In this document: piece by piece, positions 44,664-53,232 of the stretch
Numbering within the stretch: the first letter of the stretch is position 1
How the letters are laid out: each line of letters starts with the position of its first letter
Origin: Thermoplasmatota archaeon
Lineage (GTDB): Archaea; Thermoplasmatota; Thermoplasmata; UBA10834
Assembly (NCBI GenBank): GCA_018818785.1
Contig: JAHIRF010000005.1
Span: 353,333 to 417,332, forward strand
Length of the DNA: 64,000 nucleotides
Direction of reading: 5' to 3'
The notes under the pieces: model-generated
What the model saw: only the letters and a program-made list of their open reading frames with translations
The model's database searches: none
What the model was told of the DNA's origin: nothing
Made by a program: the position numbers and the translations under genes

Positions 44664-45797
44664 TCAGGGTTCCTTCTTATCGTAAGCCGCGAGCTTGTCA
44701 CAGATGAACCTGACGTCCTTCTCTTCGAGCGAGGGGTGAAGCGGCAGAGTCAGTATCCTCTGGAACACGTCTTCGGTTACCGGGAAATCCTTTGGACTCA
44801 ACTTGAACCTTCCTCTGTAGTAGGTGAACCTGTATGTCGGTATGTAATGGACGTGAGCGCCGATGCCGTGCCCCCTCAGATATTTGAAGAGCCCGTTCCG
44901 GTCCTTCCCGTTCACCAGGACGGTGAACAGGTGCCAAGCGTGCTTGACGTCCCCGTCGACCTCGGGCGGTTCGACGTACTCGATGCCAGGCAGCGTCTCC
45001 TGGTACATCTTCGCCAATCGGGTCCTCTCGTCAATGAACGATTCCAGCTTGGCCAGTTGTGATATTCCGAGGGCGCATTGGAGATCCGTTATCCGGTAGT
45101 TGTGGCTCAGCGCGCTCACATCGTAGACATAGTCGAGCCCCTTCTCCAAGCCCTCCGGAGTCTCCTTGGTTATTCCGTGATGCCGCAGCATCTTGAGTCT
45201 GCCATCAAGATCCTCGCTATCCGTCATGACCGCCCCGCCTTCGCCCGTCGTGATGTGCTTCACCGGGTGGAAGCTGAAAATGGTCATATCGGCGAAAGTG
45301 CCGACCTTTCTGCCGCGGTATTCCGCCCCGAGGGCATGGCATGCATCCTCTATCAGGTGCAGGCCGTGTTGGTCTGCGATCTCCCTCATCTCGTTCATCC
45401 TGCACGGATGTCCAGCGTAGTCGACGTAGATGACGGCCTTCGTGTTCTTCGTGATATTCTTCCTCACACTCTCAGGGTCTATGTTCCGCGTTCCCGGTTC
45501 TATGTCCGCGAAGACCGGCTGGAGGTTGTTGTGCAGAATGGAATTCGCCGTCGCCACGAATGTGAACGGGGTTGTGATGACCTCCGAGCCTCGAGGCAGG
45601 TCGAGCGCCCTCACCGCGATGTCCAATGCACTAGATCCCGAGCTGATGACTGTCGCGTGCTTCGCCCCGACTCGGTCACACAAGGCTTCCTCGAACTCGC
45701 GGACCTTGGGGCCGGTGGTGATCAGGTCGCTCCTGAGCACCTTCGCTACCTCTTCTATATCAGCATCGTCGATGTTCTGGCGCCCGTAGGGTATCAT
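44664..45797 (-). CDS. pseC: UDP-4-amino-sugar aminotransferase (PseC-like, DegT family)
   Basis: 377 residues. PLP lysine Lys180 lies in SFHPVKHITTGEGGAVM; SSGSSALDIAV (52-62) and LIEDACHALGAEY (D151) complete the cofactor site. It transfers an amino group from glutamate to C4 of the UDP-4-keto sugar made by PseB. It is the normal lysine type, unlike the His-type paralogue at 29731. Its ATG overlaps the stop of a 57-codon ORF upstream (ATGA), which suggests a short leader gene or coupled peptide. Confidence 0.9.
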   Translation of the reverse strand: MIPYGRQNIDDADIEEVAKVLRSDLITTGPKVREFEEALCDRVGAKHATVISSGSSALDIAVRALDLPRGSEVITTPFTFVATANSILHNNLQPVFADIEPGTRNIDPESVRKNITKNTKAVIYVDYAGHPCRMNEMREIADQHGLHLIEDACHALGAEYRGRKVGTFADMTIFSFHPVKHITTGEGGAVMTDSEDLDGRLKMLRHHGITKETPEGLEKGLDYVYDVSALSHNYRITDLQCALGISQLAKLESFIDERTRLAKMYQETLPGIEYVEPPEVDGDVKHAWHLFTVLVNGKDRNGLFKYLRGHGIGAHVHYIPTYRFTYYRGRFKLSPKDFPVTEDVFQRILTLPLHPSLEEKDVRFICDKLAAYDKKEP

Positions 45798-45967
45798 CTG
45801 CTCACCTCGTGTGGAAACGTGCCTCTCGCGACCTCGGTTGCTTCGTCGAATGCCACCGCACTCGATTCGCTGCCCGGGCGGTTGACGAAGATGCGCGTCC
45901 CCATCGGAGGGACGCAGGCTGATAGATGGTCATCGGCCATCTTGTCAAGGGTTCCTTCGAACGACAT
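45794..45967 (-). CDS. 57-codon ORF coupled to pseC
   Basis: The ORF starts ATG TCG TTC and its TGA overlaps the pseC ATG in an ATGA, the arrangement of coupled genes. The frame is open for about 23 codons further upstream to a TAA, and a TATA-like TTAATAAG lies near 46020. The peptide (MSFEGTLDKMADDHLSAC at the start, FPHEVSR at the end) matches nothing I know and has no membrane helix. It could be a genuine small protein, or a leader that sets pseC translation. Ribosome-site support is weak. Confidence 0.4.
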   Translation of the reverse strand: MSFEGTLDKMADDHLSACVPPMGTRIFVNRPGSESSAVAFDEATEVARGTFPHEVSR

Positions 45968-46150
45968 AGGTGCATCAGTCCTTGTATCTGGGTGGACCGA
46001 CGCTCCAGATGACCGTTTGGCTTATTAACGGTATTCGTCTACTCTCATCGGCGAAATCGCGCCGCCGAATTCGACGCCAGGATAGTCAAGGTTATATGCC
46101 AATTCACTCATGGAGGCAGGTCGACATTCTCTCCCGTGTGGTGAATCAGA

Positions 46151-47134
46151 ATGGAGTGGAGCGAGAAAGTAGTACTGGTGACTGGTGGGACCGGTTCCTT
46201 TGGGAAGCGGTTCGCAGAAGTGATGCTCAGGGACCATCACCCCAAGAAGCTCATCGTCTTCAGCCGAGATGAGCTGAAGCAGCACGAGATGCAGAGGGGG
46301 GGTTTCGACCACAAGAGCATACGATATTTCATCGGCGACGTTAGGGACGACAAACGTCTTACGCGGGCCCTCGAGGGCGTGGATATCGTCGTGCACGCCG
46401 CCGCCCTGAAGCAGGTTCCCGCCTGCGAATACAACCCCATCGAGGCGGTCCTCACGAATGTCATGGGTGCCAGGAACATCATCGACGCATCGCTCGATTG
46501 CGGCGTGGAGAGGGTACTGGCGCTGAGCACGGACAAGGCCGTCAACCCGGTCAACCTCTACGGCGCGACGAAGCTCGTGGCCGAGAAGCTGTTTGTGCAG
46601 GCGAACTCGTACGGTGGGAGCAAGAGCACTCGGTTCAGCTGTGTTCGATACGGCAACGTTGTGGGTAGCCGTGGCAGTGTGATTCCACTGTTCCTGAATC
46701 AGAGGAAGGCCGGTCGGTTGACGGTCACAGACCCACGTATGACTCGGTTCTGGATAACGCTCGATCAAGGAGTCCAGTTCGTGATCTCCTGCATAGAAAA
46801 TATGCACGGTGGAGAGATATTCGTGCCCAAGATCCCGAGCATGAAGATCACCGATCTCGCGGAGGCGGTCGCTCCCGGATGCGAGATCGAGCACAGCGGC
46901 ATAAGGCCCGGAGAGAAGATACACGAACTCCTGATCTCCGAAGACGAGGTGCGCACTACCATCGAGTTGGATGACAGGTACGTGGTGCAGCCGCCCCATC
47001 CATGGTGGAAGGAATGGGTGTGGGAGGGCGGCAGGCCGATGGAGGCCGGGTTCAAGTACTCGAGCGATTCGAACAAGGACTGGGTCACCGCCGACCAGCT
47101 CGGAGAGATGATTCGGGAATTCAATTCTGAGTGA
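46151..47134 (+). CDS. pseB: UDP-GlcNAc 4,6-dehydratase (inverting), PseB
   Basis: 327 residues. Landmarks: VLVTGGTGSFGKRFAEVML (8-26), VFSRDELKQHEMQ (about 35-47), GDVRDDKRLTRAL, HAAALKQVPACEYNP (family hallmark), LSTDKAVNPVNLYGATKLVAEKLF (catalytic Asp/Lys/Tyr) and RYGNVVGSRGSVIPLF. It removes water and inverts C5, giving the 4-keto-6-deoxy sugar used by PseC. GGTGAATCAGA precedes the ATG, and a TATA-like GGTTATATGCC lies near 46090. It diverges from the pseC operon and converges on pseG. Confidence 0.94.
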   Translation: MEWSEKVVLVTGGTGSFGKRFAEVMLRDHHPKKLIVFSRDELKQHEMQRGGFDHKSIRYFIGDVRDDKRLTRALEGVDIVVHAAALKQVPACEYNPIEAVLTNVMGARNIIDASLDCGVERVLALSTDKAVNPVNLYGATKLVAEKLFVQANSYGGSKSTRFSCVRYGNVVGSRGSVIPLFLNQRKAGRLTVTDPRMTRFWITLDQGVQFVISCIENMHGGEIFVPKIPSMKITDLAEAVAPGCEIEHSGIRPGEKIHELLISEDEVRTTIELDDRYVVQPPHPWWKEWVWEGGRPMEAGFKYSSDSNKDWVTADQLGEMIREFNSE

Positions 47135-47148
47135 GGGACCGCAGGAAC

Positions 47149-48264
47149 TCAGCCTACAGACATCTCCTTCATGCAAGTCAGAGCCCTGGCGACTCCCTTG
47201 CCGTCGACGGCTGCCTGGCCCAGTCTTGCCATTTTCGTTCGTCTGTCCTTGTCCGCCATCATCTCGCGAATACTTGCAGCCATTCTCTGTGGGGTAAGGT
47301 CTTCGTGCCAGCCAAGGTCGACAGCCATGCCCCTCTCGGCCAGGAGGGGGGCTCCTCGTCTCTGGTTGTCTGCGACCTGCACCAGAAGCGCAGGAACACC
47401 CATGAACGCAAACTCGTAGGCGGTCGAACCCGCTGCAGAGACGGCCAGGTCCGCCCAGTCCAGCATTTCGGACATCGACTGGACATTGCTGAGAACCTCT
47501 GCCTCGAGGTTCCCCTCCCGTACCTGGGTGCGGAGTTCGTCGAGTCGCGGGTTCGAGGGACCTACCACTACCTTCAGTTCGAAATCACTTTCGATATCGG
47601 CCATGGCCTGCAAGGCAGTCCCAGTCATGTTGCGTGGGTCGCTCCCGCCGAAGGTGATCAGAGCACGCCTCATCTCATCGACACGCTTCTTCTTCCCCTG
47701 CCAAGTCCAGAAATCCTGTCGCAGCAGAACGTGGTCGAGGCCCGGCAACAACCGTGAGTCCTTGCCCAATGCCTGGTAGTTCTGAGCACGGGCATAGACG
47801 TTCTGATTGAGCACGATGTCGGCGCTGTAACTCGGCTCATCGGCGAAGTCGTCGATGACGAGCAGGCGCAGCCCCGCCTCCTTGATCCGAGACTGATAGT
47901 CGCTGTGGAGATGGTAGCCGTCCTGAACCACCCAGACTGCTTTGGCATCCCGGGCCTTGGTTATCAGTCCGGATGCATCGGCGGAGTCGCCGGCGAAATG
48001 CAGTGCTTTGGAGACCCTGCAGCCGGATCTGCGCAAGATTTCCTCTAGCATCGGTGCGAGGGGAGCGGTGTGGAATATGACCGACCCTCCGAGACGGTTC
48101 CAGGCCTGCGCAAGGGCGACGCATCTCATGACATGTCCAGTGCCTGTGACGGGGTCAGCGTCCGCCCTGATGACCAAGGTCTGGCCCACTATCCATTCAC
48201 CCAAGGATTCGTCCTTGATCCCCCAAAGGTCGGTCGTGTGGGATTTTGGGGCAAGCGTATTCAG
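47149..48264 (-). CDS. pseG: UDP-2,4-diacetamido-trideoxy-altrose hydrolase (PseG), apparent CTG start
   Basis: 371 residues from CTG 48264; TTG 48204 would give 351. A perfect ribosome site GGAGGTGA ends seven bases before the CTG, while nothing comparable precedes the TTG. The family core begins LVIRADADPVTGTGHVMRCVALAQAW, with the catalytic His in GTGHVMRC. Later landmarks are LLVIDDFADEPSYSADIVLNQN, ALITFGGSDPRN and SAAGSTAYEFAFMGVPALLV. It strips UDP from the bis-amino sugar before PseI acts. The longer start adds about 20 residues before the usual PseG N-terminus, so the start is interesting but not certain. Confidence 0.88.
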   Translation of the reverse strand: MNTLAPKSHTTDLWGIKDESLGEWIVGQTLVIRADADPVTGTGHVMRCVALAQAWNRLGGSVIFHTAPLAPMLEEILRRSGCRVSKALHFAGDSADASGLITKARDAKAVWVVQDGYHLHSDYQSRIKEAGLRLLVIDDFADEPSYSADIVLNQNVYARAQNYQALGKDSRLLPGLDHVLLRQDFWTWQGKKKRVDEMRRALITFGGSDPRNMTGTALQAMADIESDFELKVVVGPSNPRLDELRTQVREGNLEAEVLSNVQSMSEMLDWADLAVSAAGSTAYEFAFMGVPALLVQVADNQRRGAPLLAERGMAVDLGWHEDLTPQRMAASIREMMADKDRRTKMARLGQAAVDGKGVARALTCMKEMSVG

Positions 48265-48271
48265 CTGCGAG

Positions 48272-48279
48272 TCACCTCC
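48272..48279 (-). promoter_or_regulatory. Perfect ribosome-binding site before a CTG codon
   Basis: The minus strand reads GGAGGTGA, complementary to the 3' end of archaeal 16S rRNA. The seven bases that follow lead directly to CTG 48264, in frame with pseG. The overlapping GTG in the site opens only a few codons. Confidence 0.6.
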
Positions 48280-48455
48280 TCGCCCCAGGAATGGAAACGG
48301 TCGTAGATGATTCTGCTGCTACGTTTCCTCGGGGACATTTGATGGGATTCCCTTCTGCCTCGGGCATCGCAGCACCCAATCTATAACATATACCTTCATT
48401 GCACCGTCAAGGGTCCTTCCCCCAAGGTCCGATTCAAATCAAGTTCACGGAAGCG

Positions 48456-49082
48456 TCATTCGCTACCGTTCAAGGCCGCCTTGAGTTTCACTTCCAGTTC
48501 CAGGGCGTTCATGTTTCGTGGCTTGCCCGCCTTGCAGGGTATGCCCCAGTATATCGTCCATGGGTCGAGATTCTTGGTCACGAGGCTCATGGCGCCGACG
48601 GCTGCACCCTCGCCGATCTGTACCCCTGGCATGACGATGGACCCCGCCCCGACAATCGAGTGCCGTCCAAGTCGCACCGCCCCCGCGACCTCTCTCTTGT
48701 ATTCCGCAGGGACCGTCGGATTGGTCATCCATTCGCCGGAATAGTCGTCACTGGTAGAGTAGACGAGCACCCTGGCCGATAAACCACTGAAATCATCCAT
48801 GACAACGCCGTTCTGTCCGTAGACGGCGGTGTATGCGGCGATATGGATGTATGATCCGAGGGTGACAAGCCCGCTCAGTACGGTGAAGTCGTCTATGCGC
48901 ACATTGTCACCGATGCTGACCTTGTCTGGGTTGTAGATGCTCGACTTGCGACTTATGCGTACGTCATCGCCATATTCCTTGAGGCCAAGGTCCTTCATTT
49001 CAGTGGCAGTGTAGAACGTCTCCATCGGTGACCCGAGGACGGTAACTCGATAGCCGTTTATTATGGGTTCGGTAATCTGCAC
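48456..49082 (-). CDS. Left-handed beta-helix acyltransferase
   Basis: 208 residues from GTG 49082. Hexapeptide repeats run from about 55 to 185 (VSIGDNVRIDDFTVLSG, IHIAAYTAVYGQNG, LGRHSIVGAGSIVMPGVQIGEGAAVGAMSLV), ending in NLDPWTIYWGIPCK, a form typical of WbbJ/NeuD-like acetyltransferases. It sits beside pseG. The classic pathway needs an N4-acetyltransferase (PseH, a GNAT); no GNAT is present, so this protein is the best local candidate for that step. O-acetylation of the glycan is the alternative. A TATA-like element lies about 25 bases upstream of its GTG. Confidence 0.85.
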   Translation of the reverse strand: MQITEPIINGYRVTVLGSPMETFYTATEMKDLGLKEYGDDVRISRKSSIYNPDKVSIGDNVRIDDFTVLSGLVTLGSYIHIAAYTAVYGQNGVVMDDFSGLSARVLVYSTSDDYSGEWMTNPTVPAEYKREVAGAVRLGRHSIVGAGSIVMPGVQIGEGAAVGAMSLVTKNLDPWTIYWGIPCKAGKPRNMNALELEVKLKAALNGSE

Positions 49083-49103
49083 TCAAGGGTCGGCCGACGA
49101 ACA

Positions 49104-49113
49104 CATTTATCGG
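49104..49113. promoter_or_regulatory. Shared divergent TATA block
   Basis: ACATTTATCG (plus strand) is the only AT-rich block in the 57-base spacer. It lies about 26 bases from the GTG of the acyltransferase and about 30 bases from the ATG of the SDR, so either gene could be transcribed leaderless or almost so. Confidence 0.4.
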
Positions 49114-49139
49114 CTCGTGGCGCGATAGGGTGCCTCGAT

Positions 49140-49889
49140 ATGAACGACGAGCTATCGAAGGTCGCGATTGTGACTGGCGGATCAAGGGGCATCGGTCTGG
49201 CGATATCGAAGGAATTGGCTCGGACTGGCATTGGTCGGATCGTCGTGTGCGACATCGACGACGAAGAGGGCCGGCTGGCCTCCGAGGAGCTGCAGAAGGA
49301 TTTCGGAATCCAGTCAGACTTCATAAGGATGGATGTCTCGAACGAACAAGAGGTCGTCGCAGCCTTTTCGAAAATCTGGGACGAGGCCGGGAGACTGGAT
49401 GTCCTAGTCAACAACGCTGGCGTAGTCGATGATGCGTTCCTCGAAAAGTTGGACTTAGAGAAATGGAACCGAGTCATCGGAGTCAGCCTGACCGGGACGT
49501 TCAACTGCACGAAGCAGGCGATTGGCCTGATGAAGCGGAACGAAGGAGGCAGGATACTGAATCTAGCCTCAGTATCGGCTGAGATCGGAAATATCGGACA
49601 GGCCAACTACGTCGCTGCGAAGGGCGGGATCATCGCCTTCACGAAGACAGCGGCGAGGGAATGCGCTAGATATGGCATATTGGTCAACGCAATCGCGCCA
49701 GGTTTTGTGCGGACGAGGATGACCGCTTCTATACGGCCGGATATCACGGAGAAGATAGTCTCGCAGATACCGTTGAGGAGATACGCGGAGCCCGAGGAGA
49801 TCGCCAGGTTGGCCAGGTTCCTCGTATCGGAGGAGAACACGTACATCACCGGACAGACCGTCAATATAAACGGCGGCCTGTACGTCTGA
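49140..49889 (+). CDS. Short-chain dehydrogenase/reductase, FabG-like
   Basis: 249 residues, classical SDR length. NAD(P) loop TGGSRGIGLAI (13-23), NNAGV (about 90-94), catalytic Ser in LNLASVSAEIG, Tyr/Lys in ANYVAAKGGIIAF, and the terminal GQTVNINGGLYV. The fold reduces or oxidises a carbonyl with NAD(P)H. In nonulosonate islands SDRs of this kind often tailor the sugar or its acyl precursor; a housekeeping FabG role is the alternative. It is single and flanked by a gene-poor spacer. Confidence 0.85.
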   Translation: MNDELSKVAIVTGGSRGIGLAISKELARTGIGRIVVCDIDDEEGRLASEELQKDFGIQSDFIRMDVSNEQEVVAAFSKIWDEAGRLDVLVNNAGVVDDAFLEKLDLEKWNRVIGVSLTGTFNCTKQAIGLMKRNEGGRILNLASVSAEIGNIGQANYVAAKGGIIAFTKTAARECARYGILVNAIAPGFVRTRMTASIRPDITEKIVSQIPLRRYAEPEEIARLARFLVSEENTYITGQTVNINGGLYV

Positions 49890-50525
49890 ACTCCGACGGT
49901 CCGTGGACCATGCTTCGTCTAGCTAGCATTCGACCGACGCCAATTAGCGGGGCAATGATGTTGGCACCCTCTAATCGGGTTTGGCGTGATTCGCTCCTCT
50001 CGCTCATCGATTGATTCCTGAGTGAGAGTGGGTTGATGCCAGAGCGGCTGAAGTCTATTTCTCAAAGGATTAGTCGTCTTTGATGGATCGGCGAGTTGCC
50101 GAGTTCCATAGGATGCGGCACGAGACACTGCTGACGTCCCGTCTCTCCTGCATTTCTGTGACACGCTCAAAGGCGAGGCTCTCGAATACGCGAGATATCT
50201 GCTACACCACTCCTTTCTTGATGGTCGCTTTGCTGGTTTGTGCTGAAGAGCGGAATGATGGCAACATGCCGTATTGTCTAGTCACGTCTGATCTAATCTT
50301 CCTTGATGCTGAACAGTCGCGATTAATAGAATCTCACATTTCACGGGAAGAAGTCTATATGCCCGTGACCGGAGCCTTGTCCTTAGCCCCGAACAGCTCT
50401 CCGAGAACGCCTCTGGCATGACCAGTTCGTATGATTACTAGCGGCATGTGCTTCGATTGCCACGAGCAGGAGCCCTGCTCGACTCTAGAGCGCCCGCACC
50501 TTCGGAATGAGCAAGCATCCTAGCT
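49890..50525. other. Gene-poor spacer, possible decayed coding relic
   Basis: 636 bases. The longest ORF (50080-50421, plus) has no family features. In another plus frame around 50160-50230 a stretch reads TLKGEALEYARYLLHHSFLDGRF, which looks coding-like but is soon closed by stops, so a decayed gene is possible. No RNA gene or repeat was seen. Confidence 0.35.
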
Positions 50526-51836
50526 TCATTGCTTTTCTCGCTCTGGTTGTCCTACATTCGCCAAGCTGAGGACACCTGCTCTTTTCAACTCGTTAGCTAT
50601 CGGTATGAGGTCCCACATTGGCGTGTCTATGATTTCGGCGATTTCAAGCATGGAACGCCTGCCATCGCAGTACGCAATTAGATTCATCATGGTTCGAACA
50701 GTCAGACCGCTTTTCCTTGTGCTTAGATCTGGATAGAGCCCTCGCCTTCCGAGTTGGGGCTCGCACAAGATGTTGTTTCGGAGCACTTCATCTGCTTCGA
50801 TGCAGGCCAGGCATCTCTCTAGGACTTCATATCCGCCACGGAGGCCGGAGGGCGTCACAAGGCTGAGATTGTCCAGAGAAGTGTGGTATTCGGGATACTC
50901 GCCATACTTCGATCTCATGACGGAAGCGACCGGGAGGTCGATTCCCGGGCTGCAATATTGCCTCTCGTCGCTTCCTCGTTCAAGATAGGTATATCGTATG
51001 AAGTCGGGGTGCAAGTGACGGAGCACGTGCAGAGCCACTTTGTCTGACAGTGAGTCCCCATTCCTTGAGGGAAGGTATGAGTAGGCGCGATCATCTCCAA
51101 TGCAGGTGACGCAGAAACCGGCCAACATCATTTCTTTCATGGTCTCGTGGTTCATACTGAGGTAGACAATCGATCCTATCGTCTCTGGAATGAAGACGAT
51201 GCGATATGAGAATCGCCGCTCGGGAGCGGACAAGATTTGCCTGGCCAGGAATGTCGTGACTACGGGACCGGAGAGTTCATTGTTCGCCATGGAGGGGTGG
51301 CAGATGTAGGTCGACAGGAATATCTCCCGTTCAGAATTCCCTGGAATCAAGAGTTCGCCATAGGTCAGGGAGCCGTTCTTGAGCTCGGTGTCGATGACGA
51401 CATGATAGTCTCCTGGGAGAAGCGTCTTGAGTTGCTCATGGCTAAGACAGAATCCCCATCTATCCCTGTAGTATGAGGTCACGTAAGGTATGGCCGTCGG
51501 CATCTCCGAAATGGAATGAAGATGGGATTGCAGATCCTCTAGGCTCATTACGGCGTCAATCGGGGTCGAATAACCCATCAGATGAAGATTATTCTCTCGG
51601 AAATCCAGGATCTTTCTGCCTTCAGGGTCAATCACGTAGGCTTCGTGGACATTCCATTCTTGGGGGACAATCCAATCAAAACACTGTGTGCCCGAGGGGA
51701 CCTCTCTGATTTGTAGGTCCGGAAGATGTTCCTTGACTATCCTCAGTGTCTCCCTCACTCCGTCTCCGGTTATGCTCCTGCCGATGGGAAAGAGCCTCTG
51801 GCACAACTCATGCATCTCGGTTCCGAGATTAGTCAT
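50526..51836 (-). CDS. DUF4910/DUF2172 aminopeptidase-like protein
   Basis: 436 residues matching the aminopeptidase-like proteins found in polysaccharide clusters. Landmarks: LCQRLFPIGRSITGDGVRETL (10-30), FDWIVPQEW, YVTSYYRDRWGFCLSH, THICHP-type motif as STYICHPSMANNELSGP (zinc-ligand region), FIPETIGSI, RGSDERQYCSPGIDLPV, and EYHTSLDNL. The C-terminal 80 residues form a winged-helix-like end. The fold is M28-related and should carry a di-metal site. The substrate is unknown; hydrolysis of an acyl or peptide group on a glycan precursor is inferred. Its ATG overlaps the end of the acetyltransferase gene by four bases. Confidence 0.84.
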   Translation of the reverse strand: MTNLGTEMHELCQRLFPIGRSITGDGVRETLRIVKEHLPDLQIREVPSGTQCFDWIVPQEWNVHEAYVIDPEGRKILDFRENNLHLMGYSTPIDAVMSLEDLQSHLHSISEMPTAIPYVTSYYRDRWGFCLSHEQLKTLLPGDYHVVIDTELKNGSLTYGELLIPGNSEREIFLSTYICHPSMANNELSGPVVTTFLARQILSAPERRFSYRIVFIPETIGSIVYLSMNHETMKEMMLAGFCVTCIGDDRAYSYLPSRNGDSLSDKVALHVLRHLHPDFIRYTYLERGSDERQYCSPGIDLPVASVMRSKYGEYPEYHTSLDNLSLVTPSGLRGGYEVLERCLACIEADEVLRNNILCEPQLGRRGLYPDLSTRKSGLTVRTMMNLIAYCDGRRSMLEIAEIIDTPMWDLIPIANELKRAGVLSLANVGQPEREKQ

Positions 51837-52624
51837 CTCAAATCCTTTTCCGAATCGTATATGAGGCCCTTGGCCTTTCCGTTTCTTATATGGTCCGTGA
51901 CAAAGTCGAAGACTTGCCGAGCCTTAGCCCATCTCAGGCCAGGGCCGATTCCAGGGCGAAACCCATGATATATCCCATTCTCCCAAAGCAAATCTCCCAT
52001 AGGGTTCACCTTTGTGATAATTCCAAGATCCAACCTTCTGACGAATAATCCGTAAGTCCGTCTGTCGGTCTTGCCATGGACATCAGTGTAATCGCCTTCG
52101 AACTGCTTATGGAAACGATAGGGAACCTCGTTCATCTCCTCTATGTGGTGGTAGAATGTCATGCTGTTCTGGTCGTCGAGGTCGAGTACGGCTATCTTCC
52201 CATCCAGTTCTCTAAGCATCCCAAAAGGAGAATCAATCCCATAGCCGCTGAAGTTGTCCACGTCCCGGAAGAGGTGCGCGGTATGTCCGATGGCAGCGAA
52301 CGAATAGATGGGGTGCCCGGTTCTCACTGCTCCTGGATAGACGCGGGCCGTCTCAGTGAGGATTCCCATATGCGATGGGGTGTTTCTGATGTCGAATTGA
52401 ACGCCCTTAGTGAAATCGAAATTGAAAAGGGGGAATAGCAGAGTCCCATTCGGCCCAACCGCCAGGAGCATGGATTCGATGATGTTCCGGGGGGCACATT
52501 CCTTGTGGTCATTCCTTAGCTCACTGAGAGTCCGTTTCCCGCTGCTGTGAATCATGACCAAATCACCGGACTCGATACCCGAATCCGTCCATCTTCGCGC
52601 CCCCTCGTCCACAACGCTCTTCAT
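51833..52624 (-). CDS. AAC(3)-like N-acetyltransferase
   Basis: 263 residues of the aminoglycoside 3-N-acetyltransferase family. Landmarks are GDLVMIHSSGKRTLSE (20-35), LLAVGPNGTLLFPLFNFDFTKGVQFDIRNTPSHMGILTE (central strand and loop), RTGHPIYSFAAIGHTA (catalytic His region) and DSPFGMLRELDGKIAVLDL. In glycan islands these enzymes acetylate amino sugars rather than antibiotics. Coupled by a four-base overlap to the DUF4910 gene, so one may add and the other remove or prepare a group on the same sugar (inference). Confidence 0.85.
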   Translation of the reverse strand: MKSVVDEGARRWTDSGIESGDLVMIHSSGKRTLSELRNDHKECAPRNIIESMLLAVGPNGTLLFPLFNFDFTKGVQFDIRNTPSHMGILTETARVYPGAVRTGHPIYSFAAIGHTAHLFRDVDNFSGYGIDSPFGMLRELDGKIAVLDLDDQNSMTFYHHIEEMNEVPYRFHKQFEGDYTDVHGKTDRRTYGLFVRRLDLGIITKVNPMGDLLWENGIYHGFRPGIGPGLRWAKARQVFDFVTDHIRNGKAKGLIYDSEKDLR

Positions 52625-53232
52625 ATCTTGTCAATCCTCCCGAACTCGACTCTTCCTCCTGCCTCACAACAGATGGCTGTCCGCGTCTCAACTGAGCCGC
52701 CAAACCACACTTGTCCAGATTCTCCCCCAATCCGAAATCAAGGCACCTTGGGTAGTCTTGCCAGATATTGTCATCCAACGATGAGGCTGCCTAGTCAACT
52801 CCTGGGAGCACATATTTACAATAAATACCATTGCATTGAACAAACCGCAGGCAATATAAATCGAGGAAACGCCTGGGCGCCCATTTTCGGTCTAGTCTCC
52901 TGGAGATACCATCACAAGAATGGAGTCGGTGCCTCACGAAAGGATCTGAGCTATTCTTGCCTGTGAAGTCGTTGGGTACCTCTACATGGGCCTAGAGACT
53001 AACAGTTTCTCGACTTGCGCTGCAGAGGACGGGATTGTCTCGAAAGAGCACAGTTATCTGGGCGTGTCCCGTGTTATCGCGGACTGACCGTGCTTCCATA
53101 TTTCTGTGAAAAGGTCTTGACCGTGAAGAGGGAGGAGATTGGCTCCGCGTCAATCAGACCCGAGTAGCCACAAGGTCTGCACGACAGCCATTCTCGAAGC
53201 GTTACTGGCGCTGTCTCTCAATCGCAGATCGG
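52625..53232. other. Gene-poor spacer
   Basis: 608 bases between the acetyltransferase gene start and the flippase stop. It contains GGAGG ribosome sites for the acetyltransferase at its left end, an AT-rich block near 52810-52865 (several TATA-like runs), and no convincing ORF, RNA gene or repeat. Confidence 0.4.

Noticed and set aside
50020-50110. A possible tRNA (GCCAGAGCGGCTGAA...)
   Set aside because: There is no T-arm, no acceptor pairing and no anticodon stem at the right distance.
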